Assembly: GCF_001427905.1 (NCBI RefSeq)
Contig: NZ_LMEF01000012.1
Span: forward strand, 483,367-547,366
DNA length: 64,000 nt
Origin: Flavobacterium sp. Root420
GTDB lineage: Bacteria; Bacteroidota; Bacteroidia; Flavobacteriales; Flavobacteriaceae
Reading direction: 5' to 3'
The position numbers were made by a program, and so were the translations under genes. Of the stretch, positions 16,739 through 26,631 are shown piece after piece (positions within the stretch are counted from its first letter, which is position 1; each line of letters starts with the position of its first letter). Under the pieces are notes generated by a model that saw nothing but the letters and a program-made list of their open reading frames with translations, ran no database searches and was not told where the DNA came from.

Positions 16739-19700
16739 GTGAAAGCAAAAGGATTAGTTCTCGTGTTTTGTGTGTTTTTTATTTTTCAATCTTGCGGTAG
16801 AAAATCAGCTGCCGATTTCAATTCCGATTTTTCATTATTTAAAGAGTATATAGTCAGTTTCACGGGGGGATTAGTCTCGTCGGAATCGGACATTCGGGTA
16901 GTTTTGGCCTTCGATAAAAAAGAGTGGAAAGCCAATCAGGTTTTAGACAGCGATTTATTTGATATCTCTCCAAGTGTAGATGGTAAAGTCGTTGCGCTTT
17001 CTCCTAACACCATTGCTTTTATTCCGGAAAAAAAGCTAAAACCGGGAACAGAATATCAGGTTACTTTAAACTTAGATAAACTGATTACACTTCCAAAAGA
17101 GAAAGAAAAAGAGCTTTCTGATTTCAATTTTACGGTCAAAACCATTAAACAGGATTTTACGATAAATACGGCTGATATTCAATCGTACAGCAAGGAATAT
17201 CAATACCTGAACTGCGTTTTAAAAACAGCAGATAATATTGATATTGAAACCGCTAAAAAGTTAGTTGAGGCTAAGCAAAAAGGCAATGATCTTAAAATTA
17301 AATTTGAGAAAAACTCCGGTTCCGGAAAAGAATTCCATTTTATAATTGATAGTATTCAACGTTATACTGAAGCCACAAATCTGGAGATTATTTATGACGG
17401 AAGTGATTTTGATATTGATCAGAAAGGACAAATCGATGTTCCGATTACCAATATAAACGAATTTAAAATCGTCAAAGTTGAGGTTCCGGACGGAAGCAAT
17501 CAATCGGTTTTAATTAATTTTTCAGAACCTTTAGAAAAAGGGCAGGATTTTAAAGGTTTGGTTTCAATTCAAAATACCAATAATCTGAAATTTTCAACTC
17601 AGGGGAATTTACTGAAAGTATATTTTAATAATGAAAAAGCACCAGTTCAAAAAGAAGTTACTGTTTCAGTACCTGTTGAAGAAACTGCAGTTTCATTGGT
17701 TGATTCGGCAACAGTTGTAGTTGATAGCGCTGCGGCGGTTGTTGATACCGTAGAAGTCGTTCAGGAAGAAGAAGAAACCGCAGCTGAACCCGAACAAATT
17801 TTGGCCGGAGATTTATTGATTGAAGTTTTTCAGGGAATCGAAAGTCAGTACGGCAAAAAAATGGACTCCAATTACAGCGATAAAATCTCTTTTGACCAGA
17901 TAAAACCAAGTGTTCGTTTCATTAAAAATGGAACTATTCTGCCAAGCTCCAATAATTTAAAACTGAATTTCGAGGCAGTAAACTTAAGTGCTGTTGATGT
18001 AAAAGTCTATAAAATTTACAAGAATAATATTCTTCAGTTTTTGCAGTACAATGAATTAAACGGTGCTCAAAATCTCAAGAAAGTGGCGCAGCCCATCGCC
18101 AAAACCACACTGAATTTAATTGAAAGCAAATTGATTAATCCGAGTAAGTGGAACACCTTTGCTTTGGATTTATCTAAAATAATCACGCCGGAACCCGGAG
18201 CAATTTACCGTGTAGAATTCGTTTATAAAAAGAAATATTCTCTATACAAATGTGAAACTTCAGAGGCTGATCAAAATGAAGAAGAGGAAGAAGAAGTAGA
18301 TGAGAATGATGTAAATTACAGCGAGAACTCCTATGATGACTATTACTATGACGATTACGAATGGAGAGAAAGCCAGGATCCTTGTACAGGTTCGTATTAT
18401 TACAATGCTAAAATAGCAACCAACATCTTAGCAACTGATTTAGGCGTAATAGCAAAAAGAGGTGAAAACAAATCGTATTTATTTGCTGTAAACAATATTG
18501 TAACTACCGAACCGGTTTCGAATGCCAGAGTCGATTTGTATACCTATCAGCAGCAAAAAATAGCAACTGTAGCTACAAGTAGTGAAGGAATTGCCTCTTT
18601 TCAGCTAAATAAATTTGCCTATTTTGCTATTGTTTCCTTAGGAAATCAATCCACTTACGTGAAGCTGGATGACGGACTTTCTTTATCTGTCAGTAATTTT
18701 GATGTTGCCGGCGAAACCTTGCAAAAAGGTTTAAAGGGCTTTATTTATGGAGAACGTGGCGTTTGGCGCCCGGGCGATAATCTGTATTTGTCTTTCATTT
18801 TGAATGATGCTTCAAACAAACTTCCGAAGTCACATCCAATCAAATTCAGATTGAATGATCCGAATGGGAAAACGGTTTATCAGACCGTTCAAAAAACAAA
18901 TGAACTAAATCATTATGCTTTTACTGTTCCAACAAGCCAGGATGCACCAACAGGAAATTGGGAAGCAATGGTAAGTGTTGGTGGCGCTAAATTTTACAAA
19001 AGCATCAAAATAGAAACGATCAAACCAAATCGTTTAAAAATCAAAAATACATTTACCAGAAAAACACTTTCATCTTCTTATCCAAATACCGATAATCTCG
19101 AAGTAACCTGGCTTCACGGTGCGATTGCTAAAAATCTAAATGTAGAAATGCAGGCGAAATTTTCTCAGCAAGCAACCACTTTTAAGGGATATGAGAAATT
19201 TAGTTTTGATGATTTAGTGCGTCAATTCAGCACAGAAGAAATAAATGTTTTCTCCGGAAAATTAAACGAAAATGGAAAAGCATCGGTAAATATCCAGCCA
19301 AAATTACAAGGTCAGGCACCGGGAATGCTTCGTGCTTCCTTCATCACAAAAGTGTATGAAGAAGGAGGGGATTTTAGTACCGATGTGATTTCGACAACGT
19401 ATTCTCCGTACAAAACCTATGTTGGAATTAAATCGCCGGAACCTAACAAATATGGCATGCTGGAAACCAGAACCAACAATCGTTTTGATATTGTCACAGT
19501 TGATGAAAATGGAAGACCAAAATCGGTTAGAAACCTTGAAGTAAAAGTATATAAAGTAGAATGGCGCTGGTGGTGGGATGCATCGAGCGATAATTTATCG
19601 AATTACAACTCTTCGAATGCAACGACTTCATACAAAACATTTGTAATCAATACCGATTCAAGTGGAAAAGGAAGTGTTCAGTTTTCGTTAACCGATGAAG

Positions 19701-22417
19701 AATGGGGACGTTATTTGATTCGTGTTTCAGATAATACAGATGGTCACGCAACAGCTTTAACAGTAAATATAGACTGGCCAATTTGGTCTGGTAAAACAAG
19801 AAACAGAGATGCTTCAACTGCAAACATGTTGGTTTTTTCTACAGATAAGAAAAATTATGCAGTAGGTGAAAAAGCGCAAATCTCTTTCCCTTCAAGTGAA
19901 GGCGGACGCGCTTTGATTTCTATAGAAAATGGCTCAAAAGTGGTGCAGACCATTTGGGCTAAAACGCAAAAAGGAGAAACAAAAGTGGAAGTTCCGATAA
20001 CTTCGGCAATGGCTCCAAATGTGTATTTTAATATTACATTGTTGCAGCCACACGCTTCAACTAAAAACGATTCGCCTATTCGTATGTATGGTATAGTTCC
20101 GATTGAAGTTGTGGATAAAAATACCATTTTGGCTCCAACACTTTCAATGCCTGACGTTTTAAAACCAGAGCAGACCTTTACGGTAAAAGTGGGCGAAAAA
20201 ACCGGAAAAGAAATGACCTATACCATTGCAGTCGTTGACGAAGGCTTATTGGATTTAACCCGTTTTAAAACACCAAATGCTTGGGATAGCTTTTATGTTC
20301 GTGAAGCTTTGGGCGTTAAAACCTGGGATATTTACGATGACGTAATAGGAGCATATGGCGGAAAAATAAATCAGATTTTCAGTATTGGTGGAGATCAGGA
20401 TTTAGGCGGTGGAAAAGCTAAAAAGGCAAATCGTTTTAAACCGGTAGTGCTTTACTACGGACCATTTAAATTAGAAAAAGGACAGACGAAATCACATCAG
20501 TTAAAACTACCAAAATATATTGGTTCTGTTCGAACTATGGTGGTTGCGGGCGATGCAAATACAAGCGCCTACGGAAGTGTTGAAAAAGCAACTCCGGTTA
20601 AAAGTCCTTTGATGGTTTTGGCTTCATTGCCGAGAAAAATTTCACCTTCAGAAAAAGTAACGATTCCGGTTACGGTTTTTGCGACGGAAAATAATATCAA
20701 AAACGTTTCGATTCAGATTAAAACGAGCAATGGCTTAAAAGTAATGGGAAGCGCAACACAATCCTTGACTTTTGCTTCGCCTGACGAAAAAATGGCCTAT
20801 TTCAATCTAGTAGTTGGTTCCGCTACCGGAATTGCAAAAGTGCAGGTTATTGCAACTTCTGGAAAAGAGAAATCAGTTTACGATGTCGAAATTGATATGA
20901 CGAACCCGAATCCGGTTACGAATACTTATACCGATGTGATGCTGCCTCCAAATAGCACCAAAACCATTTCATGGAAAACTTTTGGAGTTTCAGGAAGCAA
21001 TAAAGCACGATTAGAGGTTTCGTCAATGCCAACGATGAATTTGAATGGAAGATTGCAATATCTTATTCAATATCCTCATGGATGTGTGGAGCAAACGACT
21101 TCTTCTGTTTTTCCACAGTTGTATTTGAATGATGTTGTTGATTTGGACGCGACGCGAAAAGGCATTATTCAAAAGAATATTACAGCCGGAATTACAAGAT
21201 TAGGAAGTTTTCAATTGTCCAATGGAGGAGTCGCTTACTGGCAAGGTAATACGATTGCAGATGATTGGGGAACTTCTTATGCCGGACATTTCTTAATTGA
21301 AGCAGAGAAAAAAGGGTATGTTTTGCCAATTAATTTCAAATCAAAATGGATTTCGTACCAACAACGTGAAGCTAAACAATGGCGTTTTGAACCAAAATAC
21401 GGAAATGATTTAGCTCAGGCGTATAGATTGTACACTTTGGTCCTAGCCGGAAATGCCGATTTATCTTCTATGAACAGATTGCGAGAAACAAAAGGAATTT
21501 CGAACGAAAGTAATTTGCGTTTAGCGGCGGCGTATGTTTTGGCTGGACAAAAATCAGCCGGATTGAACTTGTTTTTACATAGCAAAATTGAAGACGAATC
21601 GAGTAATTATAATTATTACTATTATGGTTCAAGCGAGAGAAACAGAGCAATGGCGTTAGAAACAATGTTGCTTTTAGGGCAAAAGCAAAAAGCATTTGTG
21701 ATGGCTACAAAATTGGCAAAACAAATGTCAAACAATCAGTGGATGAGCACGCAGACAACAGCTTATTGCCTTTATGCAATGTCTAAATTCGCCGTTAGCA
21801 ACGGGCCAAAAGGAATTAATATTCAGTTTAGTAAAAATGGAAAAGGCGAGACAATTAACACTCAAAAAACAATTGCTGACAGAAGTCTGGTTGTTCAAAC
21901 TGGTGCTAATAGCGTAACACTGAAAAATATTAAAAACAATACCGTTTACGTTCGTGTTTTGAATACCGGAATACTGCCAATCGGGCAAGAGAAAGCAATT
22001 CAGAGTGATGTTTCGGCTTCTATTGTTTTTAAAAACAGAAAAGGAAGCGTCATTAATGTTTCAAAAATTAGTCAGGGAACCGAGTTTATTGCTGAGGTTA
22101 CGATAAGAAATCAAAGAAATGAACATGTAGAAAACGTAGCATTGTCACAAATTCTGCCTTCAGGTTTTGAAATTGTAAACACACGTTTTACCGATTACGG
22201 AGATGCAACAAACAATATTGCTGACTATATTGATATTCGTGACGACAGAACCAATTTCTATTTTGGAATGAAAGCCGGAGAAACAAAAGTCTTTAGAATT
22301 TTGTTGAACGCTTCTTATCTTGGGAATTATTATTTGCCTGGTTTACAGTGCGAAGCCATGTATGATAATACTTTCTTAGCTAGAACAAAAGCTTTCTGGG
22401 TTGAGGTTGTGAAGTAA
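16739..22417 (+). CDS. alpha-2-macroglobulin family lipoprotein
   Basis: 1892 residues, starting at GTG 16739. An N-terminal lipobox (VFFIFQSCGRKS) makes it a lipoprotein. The long chain of macroglobulin-type beta domains includes the conserved GFIYGERGVWRPGDNLYL segment near residue 670 and MVVAGDANTSAYGS near residue 1265. The thioester motif GCVEQ is intact at Cys1449-Gln1452, followed by the alpha-helical TED region. Bacterial forms trap proteases in the periplasm and usually pair with PBP1C, found downstream here. Oddities: an E/D/Y-rich tract at about residues 510-545 (EEEEEEVDENDV, DDYYYDDYEW) and a Glu-rich linker near 345. Likely co-transcribed with pbpC, though a RAYT now lies between. 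Confidence 0.93.
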   Translation: MKAKGLVLVFCVFFIFQSCGRKSAADFNSDFSLFKEYIVSFTGGLVSSESDIRVVLAFDKKEWKANQVLDSDLFDISPSVDGKVVALSPNTIAFIPEKKLKPGTEYQVTLNLDKLITLPKEKEKELSDFNFTVKTIKQDFTINTADIQSYSKEYQYLNCVLKTADNIDIETAKKLVEAKQKGNDLKIKFEKNSGSGKEFHFIIDSIQRYTEATNLEIIYDGSDFDIDQKGQIDVPITNINEFKIVKVEVPDGSNQSVLINFSEPLEKGQDFKGLVSIQNTNNLKFSTQGNLLKVYFNNEKAPVQKEVTVSVPVEETAVSLVDSATVVVDSAAAVVDTVEVVQEEEETAAEPEQILAGDLLIEVFQGIESQYGKKMDSNYSDKISFDQIKPSVRFIKNGTILPSSNNLKLNFEAVNLSAVDVKVYKIYKNNILQFLQYNELNGAQNLKKVAQPIAKTTLNLIESKLINPSKWNTFALDLSKIITPEPGAIYRVEFVYKKKYSLYKCETSEADQNEEEEEEVDENDVNYSENSYDDYYYDDYEWRESQDPCTGSYYYNAKIATNILATDLGVIAKRGENKSYLFAVNNIVTTEPVSNARVDLYTYQQQKIATVATSSEGIASFQLNKFAYFAIVSLGNQSTYVKLDDGLSLSVSNFDVAGETLQKGLKGFIYGERGVWRPGDNLYLSFILNDASNKLPKSHPIKFRLNDPNGKTVYQTVQKTNELNHYAFTVPTSQDAPTGNWEAMVSVGGAKFYKSIKIETIKPNRLKIKNTFTRKTLSSSYPNTDNLEVTWLHGAIAKNLNVEMQAKFSQQATTFKGYEKFSFDDLVRQFSTEEINVFSGKLNENGKASVNIQPKLQGQAPGMLRASFITKVYEEGGDFSTDVISTTYSPYKTYVGIKSPEPNKYGMLETRTNNRFDIVTVDENGRPKSVRNLEVKVYKVEWRWWWDASSDNLSNYNSSNATTSYKTFVINTDSSGKGSVQFSLTDEEWGRYLIRVSDNTDGHATALTVNIDWPIWSGKTRNRDASTANMLVFSTDKKNYAVGEKAQISFPSSEGGRALISIENGSKVVQTIWAKTQKGETKVEVPITSAMAPNVYFNITLLQPHASTKNDSPIRMYGIVPIEVVDKNTILAPTLSMPDVLKPEQTFTVKVGEKTGKEMTYTIAVVDEGLLDLTRFKTPNAWDSFYVREALGVKTWDIYDDVIGAYGGKINQIFSIGGDQDLGGGKAKKANRFKPVVLYYGPFKLEKGQTKSHQLKLPKYIGSVRTMVVAGDANTSAYGSVEKATPVKSPLMVLASLPRKISPSEKVTIPVTVFATENNIKNVSIQIKTSNGLKVMGSATQSLTFASPDEKMAYFNLVVGSATGIAKVQVIATSGKEKSVYDVEIDMTNPNPVTNTYTDVMLPPNSTKTISWKTFGVSGSNKARLEVSSMPTMNLNGRLQYLIQYPHGCVEQTTSSVFPQLYLNDVVDLDATRKGIIQKNITAGITRLGSFQLSNGGVAYWQGNTIADDWGTSYAGHFLIEAEKKGYVLPINFKSKWISYQQREAKQWRFEPKYGNDLAQAYRLYTLVLAGNADLSSMNRLRETKGISNESNLRLAAAYVLAGQKSAGLNLFLHSKIEDESSNYNYYYYGSSERNRAMALETMLLLGQKQKAFVMATKLAKQMSNNQWMSTQTTAYCLYAMSKFAVSNGPKGINIQFSKNGKGETINTQKTIADRSLVVQTGANSVTLKNIKNNTVYVRVLNTGILPIGQEKAIQSDVSASIVFKNRKGSVINVSKISQGTEFIAEVTIRNQRNEHVENVALSQILPSGFEIVNTRFTDYGDATNNIADYIDIRDDRTNFYFGMKAGETKVFRILLNASYLGNYYLPGLQCEAMYDNTFLARTKAFWVEVVK

Positions 22418-22421
22418 CGTA

Positions 22422-22448
22422 TCCTAACAGGTTTCCAAAACCTGTTAG
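22422..22448. repeat. REP-like palindrome 1
   Basis: CCTAACAGGTTT, loop CCA, AAACCTGTTAGG: perfect 12-bp arms, beginning 5 nt after the alpha-2-macroglobulin stop. Flanks are TAT on the left and TAT on the right (TATCC...GGTAT), giving it an orientation. Confidence 0.85.
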
Positions 22449-22481
22449 GTATTATTGAGTTAGTTAAAGAAAGAAAAAGAT

Positions 22482-22508
22482 ACCTAACAGGTTTTAAAAA
22501 CCTGTTAG
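22482..22508. repeat. REP-like palindrome 2
   Basis: Same 12-bp arms with loop TAA. Flanks read ATACC...GGATA, the reverse of palindrome 1, so copies 1 and 2 form an inverted pair 33 nt apart. It ends 19 nt before the RAYT start codon. Confidence 0.85.
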
Positions 22509-22527
22509 GATAATAAAATTAGAGAAG

Positions 22528-23118
22528 GTGAAGAAGGATTTTTTCGAAGAAGGACAATATTATCACATTTATAATAGAGGAAATAACAAAGAAAATATTT
22601 TTATTGAAGAAAAAAATTACGGTTATTTTCTGGAAAAATTGAAAAAATATATCGTTCCAATTGCGGATATTTATGCCTATTGTTTACTTAAAAATCATTT
22701 TCATATCGTTTTAAGAATTAAGGATAGAGCAGATATACCAGAAAAATTTAAAGAAAAAGTTCATTTGCCATTTTCGAATTTATTTAATGCTTATTCTAAA
22801 AGTATCAATAAAGCATATAATAGAACAGGAAGCCTGTTTCAGGAACATTTGCAACGAAATAGGATAGAAAATGAAAATTATTTAAAGCAATTAATCATTT
22901 ACGTTCATTTGAATCCTGTCAAACACAGATTTACTGATAACTTTGGGACTTATTTACATTCATCGTATCGTTCTTATCTATCGGATAAGCATAGTAGTAT
23001 TGATAGACAGTTTATTCTTGAATTATTTGATGATTTAGGAAACTTTAAATTTTGTCATGATGAAAGAAGTATTATTTATGAAGGAGTGATTAATGACGTA
23101 AGTTTAAGTGATGGATAA
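22528..23118 (+). CDS. REP-associated tyrosine transposase (RAYT, Y1/IS200-like)
   Basis: 196 residues, starting at GTG 22528. The HUH motif is His57-Phe-His59 in LLKNHFHIVLRI, and the likely catalytic tyrosine is Tyr125 in IIYVHLNPVKHR. The N-terminus YYHIYNRGNNKENIF and the GSLFQEHLQR segment are typical of domesticated Y1 single-strand transposases. Such enzymes bind and cut REP palindromes. Here it is bracketed by two inverted pairs of palindromes of one family and sits between alpha-2-macroglobulin and pbpC, both intact. No frameshift or stop is seen, so it may be active. Confidence 0.9.
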   Translation: MKKDFFEEGQYYHIYNRGNNKENIFIEEKNYGYFLEKLKKYIVPIADIYAYCLLKNHFHIVLRIKDRADIPEKFKEKVHLPFSNLFNAYSKSINKAYNRTGSLFQEHLQRNRIENENYLKQLIIYVHLNPVKHRFTDNFGTYLHSSYRSYLSDKHSSIDRQFILELFDDLGNFKFCHDERSIIYEGVINDVSLSDG

Positions 23119-23133
23119 AAGCTGCTTAGTTTT

Positions 23134-23160
23134 CCTAACTGGTTTCTAAAACCTTTTAGG
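23134..23160. repeat. REP-like palindrome 3 (degenerate)
   Basis: CCTAACTGGTTT, loop CTA, AAACCTTTTAGG. Same frame as the other copies with two substitutions that break pairing. It begins 16 nt after the RAYT stop and has the same orientation as copy 1 (ends GGTAT). Confidence 0.75.
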
Positions 23161-23205
23161 TATTTATATAGAGATGTTTTTTTATTTTAGAAATCTAAAT
23201 TGATA

Positions 23206-23232
23206 CCTAACAGGTTTTGGAAACCTGTTAGG
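23206..23232. repeat. REP-like palindrome 4
   Basis: CCTAACAGGTTT, loop TGG, AAACCTGTTAGG with flanks ATACC...GGATA, the same orientation as copy 2. It forms an inverted pair with copy 3, 45 nt apart, and ends 23 nt before the pbpC start. Confidence 0.85.
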
Positions 23233-23255
23233 ATAGTAAAAACTTACGAATTACG

Positions 23256-25631
23256 TTGAAAAATAAATTAATAGCGTTCTCGCAACGTATTATAAATTGG
23301 ATAAAAAAGAATAAAATAAAATCGGCAATTGCATTTCTGCTTTTGCTGATTTATTATTTTTCCATACCTCGTACTTTATTTCAGGAACCGTATTCTACCG
23401 TAATTGAAAGCAAAGAAGGAGAATTACTTGGTGCGAAGATAGCTGATGACGGACAATGGCGATTTCCAGCTCAGGACAGCGTACCTGATAAATTCAAAAA
23501 ATGTATTGTCTATTTTGAAGATGAATACTTCTACAAACATCCCGGATTTAATCCTGTGGCGATGGTTAATGCTATCAAACAAAACAATAAAGCCGGAAAA
23601 GTGGTTCGAGGTGGCAGTACATTGACACAGCAAGTTATTCGATTGTCCAGAAAAGGAAAAGGCAGAACCTACTTTGAAAAATTCATCGAAATTATTCTCG
23701 CAACCCGATTAGAATTGGGATATTCAAAAAACGAAATTTTAGAAATGTATGCGGCTCATGCGCCATTTGGAGGGAATGTGGTTGGTTTAGAAATGGCTTC
23801 TTGGCGTTATTTTGGCGTACAATCTAATCAGTTGTCGTGGGCGGAGAATGCAACTTTAGCCGTTTTGCCAAATGCTCCGAGTTTAATTTACCCCGGAAAG
23901 AATCAGATCAAGTTATTGAATAAACGCAATCGATTATTATTGAAATTGCATCAGGAAGGTATAATTGACAAACAGACTTACGAACTTTCGGTAGAGGAGC
24001 CATTGCCACAAAAGCCATATGATTTGCCTCAAATTGCGCCTCATTTATTGCAGCGTGTGGCAAAAAATGAAGAAGGAACACGGGTAAAAACTACGATTGA
24101 TTATGCTTTGCAAAATAGGGTCAATCAAATTGCTAAATATTATTACAATCAATACAAACAGAACGAAGTAAATAATTTGGCGATTTTGGTGATAGATGTT
24201 TCGAATAGAAATGTGATGAGTTATGTTGGGAATTCTCCAACGGACAATAATCACCAAAAAGATGTTGATATAATTGATGCGCCAAGAAGTACCGGAAGTA
24301 TTCTAAAACCGCTTTTATATGCCGGAATGCTTGATGACGGAGAGTTACTGCCGAATACCCTAGTTGCTGATGTACCGACTCAGATTGCGGGTTATACGCC
24401 ACAGAATTTTAATCTAACATTTGATGGAGCCGTCCCGGCACATCGCGCTTTATCAAGATCTCTGAATATTCCGGCAGTTTTAATGCTGCAGGATTTTGGT
24501 GTGAATAAATTTTATGAAGAATTGCAAAAATTTAAATTGCGAGACATTAATAAAACACCCGATCATTACGGATTATCGCTTATTTTGGGTGGTGCCGAAA
24601 GCAATTTGTGGGATTTATGCCGAACGTATGCAGGATTATCTTCAACAGTCAATTATTACACTAAAAATCAGGCAAAGTATCGAACAAAGGAATTTGCAGA
24701 ACTTAATTATAAAAATGATTTTGAACCCGATTTTGGTTCGGAAACGGATCAGAAGAATATAATTGGCGCAGGAGCAATTTGGTTGACATATAACGCAATG
24801 GAAGAAGTGAACAGGCCCGGAGGAGATGAAGCCTGGAAGTTTTATGACAGTTCATTAAAAATTGCCTGGAAAACCGGAACAAGTTTTGGAAATCGAGATG
24901 CCTGGGCAATTGGTACCAATTCAAAATATGTAGTCGGAATCTGGGTTGGAAATGCGACAGGTGAAGGAAGGCCAACTTTAACTGGAGTGACCAGTGCAGC
25001 ACCCATTTTATTTGATGTTTTTAATTTATTGCCAAGACAAAAGTGGTTTGAAACCCCTTATAAAGACATGGAAGAAGTTGAGGTTTGTCGTTTGAGCGGT
25101 TATTTAGCAAAAGAAGATTGTCCGAAAATTAAACAGTGGGTTTCTAAAAAAGGAAAATCAACTGCCGTTTGTCCTTATCATAAAAAAGTTCATTTAGATA
25201 AATCGGAGCGGTTTCAGGTCAATAGCAGTTGTGAAAGTGTTGATAATATTGTCACTAAAAGCTGGTTTGTTTTGCCTCCGGTTATGGCCTGGTATTACAA
25301 AAGTCAGCATATTGAATATTTACCTTTGCCGCCATTTAAGGAAGATTGTCAGGGAACGCAAACTACCACAATGGATTTTATTTATCCGAAAACGAACAGT
25401 AAAATTTATTTGACGAAGAATTTTAACAGCGAAGTACAGCCGGTAATTCTGAAAGTAGCTTATTCAGAAAGAGACAAAGAATTGTTTTGGTACGTTGATG
25501 ATGTTTATAAAGCAACAACCAAAACGTTTCATGAATTGCCTATTACACCAACTTCGGGAATTCACTATATCACAGTTGTAGATGCTTTCGGAAATGAAAT
25601 TAGAAGGAAAATTGAAATTGTGAGGGAATAA
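23256..25631 (+). CDS. pbpC: penicillin-binding protein 1C
   Basis: 791 residues, starting at TTG 23256 ahead of one transmembrane anchor (IKSAIAFLLLLIYYFSIP). The glycosyltransferase domain (about 55-225) has the catalytic Glu in YFEDEYFYKHPGFNP and GGSTLTQQVIRL. The transpeptidase domain (about 290-560) has Ser348-x2-Lys351 in STGSILKPL and the KTGTSFGNRDAWAIG box. The last ~90 residues are a beta domain like BiPBP_C. It builds or repairs peptidoglycan in the periplasm and is the usual partner of bacterial alpha-2-macroglobulin, encoded upstream. Confidence 0.93.
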   Translation: MKNKLIAFSQRIINWIKKNKIKSAIAFLLLLIYYFSIPRTLFQEPYSTVIESKEGELLGAKIADDGQWRFPAQDSVPDKFKKCIVYFEDEYFYKHPGFNPVAMVNAIKQNNKAGKVVRGGSTLTQQVIRLSRKGKGRTYFEKFIEIILATRLELGYSKNEILEMYAAHAPFGGNVVGLEMASWRYFGVQSNQLSWAENATLAVLPNAPSLIYPGKNQIKLLNKRNRLLLKLHQEGIIDKQTYELSVEEPLPQKPYDLPQIAPHLLQRVAKNEEGTRVKTTIDYALQNRVNQIAKYYYNQYKQNEVNNLAILVIDVSNRNVMSYVGNSPTDNNHQKDVDIIDAPRSTGSILKPLLYAGMLDDGELLPNTLVADVPTQIAGYTPQNFNLTFDGAVPAHRALSRSLNIPAVLMLQDFGVNKFYEELQKFKLRDINKTPDHYGLSLILGGAESNLWDLCRTYAGLSSTVNYYTKNQAKYRTKEFAELNYKNDFEPDFGSETDQKNIIGAGAIWLTYNAMEEVNRPGGDEAWKFYDSSLKIAWKTGTSFGNRDAWAIGTNSKYVVGIWVGNATGEGRPTLTGVTSAAPILFDVFNLLPRQKWFETPYKDMEEVEVCRLSGYLAKEDCPKIKQWVSKKGKSTAVCPYHKKVHLDKSERFQVNSSCESVDNIVTKSWFVLPPVMAWYYKSQHIEYLPLPPFKEDCQGTQTTTMDFIYPKTNSKIYLTKNFNSEVQPVILKVAYSERDKELFWYVDDVYKATTKTFHELPITPTSGIHYITVVDAFGNEIRRKIEIVRE

Positions 25632-25713
25632 TGCTTTTTTGATTTACATCAAAATTTTTACTTTTTTGTTTATACACCTTTGCCGTGAATTAATTATTAA
25701 ACAAAATTTAAAA

Positions 25714-25938
25714 ATGAATAAAAAATATTTTAAGTACATCAACACGTTGTTTGTTGTGATTCCAATGACATTAATTATGGCTTTTGTTGGGCTAATGCGT
25801 AATTATGGTTTTGGTGAAGATTGGTTTTTGAAATTTCTTAAAGCTTGGAGTGTTATGTTGCCGGTTGCTTATTTAGCGGCTTTCGTTATTATTCCAAATG
25901 CTAGAAAGTTGACCGAAAGAACAACCTCGAAATCATAA
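25714..25938 (+). CDS. DUF2798 small membrane protein
   Basis: 74 residues from ATG 25714, which follows an A-rich leader; a longer reading from 25639 would add an unrelated hydrophobic stretch. Two transmembrane segments (INTLFVVIPMTLIMAFVGL; WSVMLPVAYLAAFVII), then NARKLTERTT, as in DUF2798. It precedes a Crp-like regulator by 48 nt on the same strand. Function unknown. Confidence 0.7.
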   Translation: MNKKYFKYINTLFVVIPMTLIMAFVGLMRNYGFGEDWFLKFLKAWSVMLPVAYLAAFVIIPNARKLTERTTSKS

Positions 25939-25986
25939 TTTACGGAATAGGTTTTTTGTATATTCGTAAATATTAGAAATTGATAA

Positions 25987-26559
25987 ATGATAGAGCAGGT
26001 CAGCAATTACATTAAAAGCATTATAACTGTTACAGACGAAGAGTTAGCCATAATTCTTTCTTATTTTAAACCGCTAAAGGCGGAAAAGAATGAGTCATTA
26101 GTGGTTCAGGGACAGATGAATCAAAGAAGCTTTTTTGTAGGTTCAGGTTGCTTACGAATATATTTTATTACCGAAGACGGACAAGAAGCAACGCGATATT
26201 TAGCATTTGAAAATAACTTCGCCACGGCTTTGTGTAGTTTTATTTCAAACGAGCCATCGTTAGAATTCATTCAGGCGTTAGAACCAACGGAATTATTGTA
26301 TATCTCGGGTCAGGATTTTTATCATTTACTTGAGATTATTCCGGCATGGGAAAAATTCTACCGCTATTATTTAGAAAATGCCTATGTAACTAATACCAAT
26401 AGGCTTATGTCTTTCTTGACTCTTGATGCAACAGAAAGATACAAACAATTGATGGATATAAACCCGAAAATTATTCAGCGTTTGCCAAACAGAATTGTAG
26501 CAACTTACTTGAATATTTCACAAGAAACATTGAGTAGATTAAAGTCTAAACGCTATTAA
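25987..26559 (+). CDS. Crp/Fnr family transcriptional regulator
   Basis: 190 residues. The N-terminal ~120 residues form a cyclic-nucleotide-binding fold (KAEKNESLVVQGQMNQRSFF, then ATRYLAFENNFATALCSF), but without the Arg/Ser pattern that binds cAMP in Crp, so it may bind something else or nothing. The C-terminal end, IVATYLNISQETLSRLKS, is the recognition part of a helix-turn-helix. This short type is common in Bacteroidota next to small membrane or redox genes; here the partner is the DUF2798 gene upstream. Confidence 0.85.
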   Translation: MIEQVSNYIKSIITVTDEELAIILSYFKPLKAEKNESLVVQGQMNQRSFFVGSGCLRIYFITEDGQEATRYLAFENNFATALCSFISNEPSLEFIQALEPTELLYISGQDFYHLLEIIPAWEKFYRYYLENAYVTNTNRLMSFLTLDATERYKQLMDINPKIIQRLPNRIVATYLNISQETLSRLKSKRY

Positions 26560-26631
26560 TTTTCAGCTTATTCAAATTACATTTCTAAAAAGATTTTGTA
26601 AAAGATAAAATTACTTATGAAAAATACTGCC

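Noticed and set aside
22422..23232. A complete classical insertion sequence
   Set aside because: No terminal inverted repeats bounding a DDE transposase and no target duplication seen; the Y1 enzyme and palindrome pairs fit a RAYT unit.
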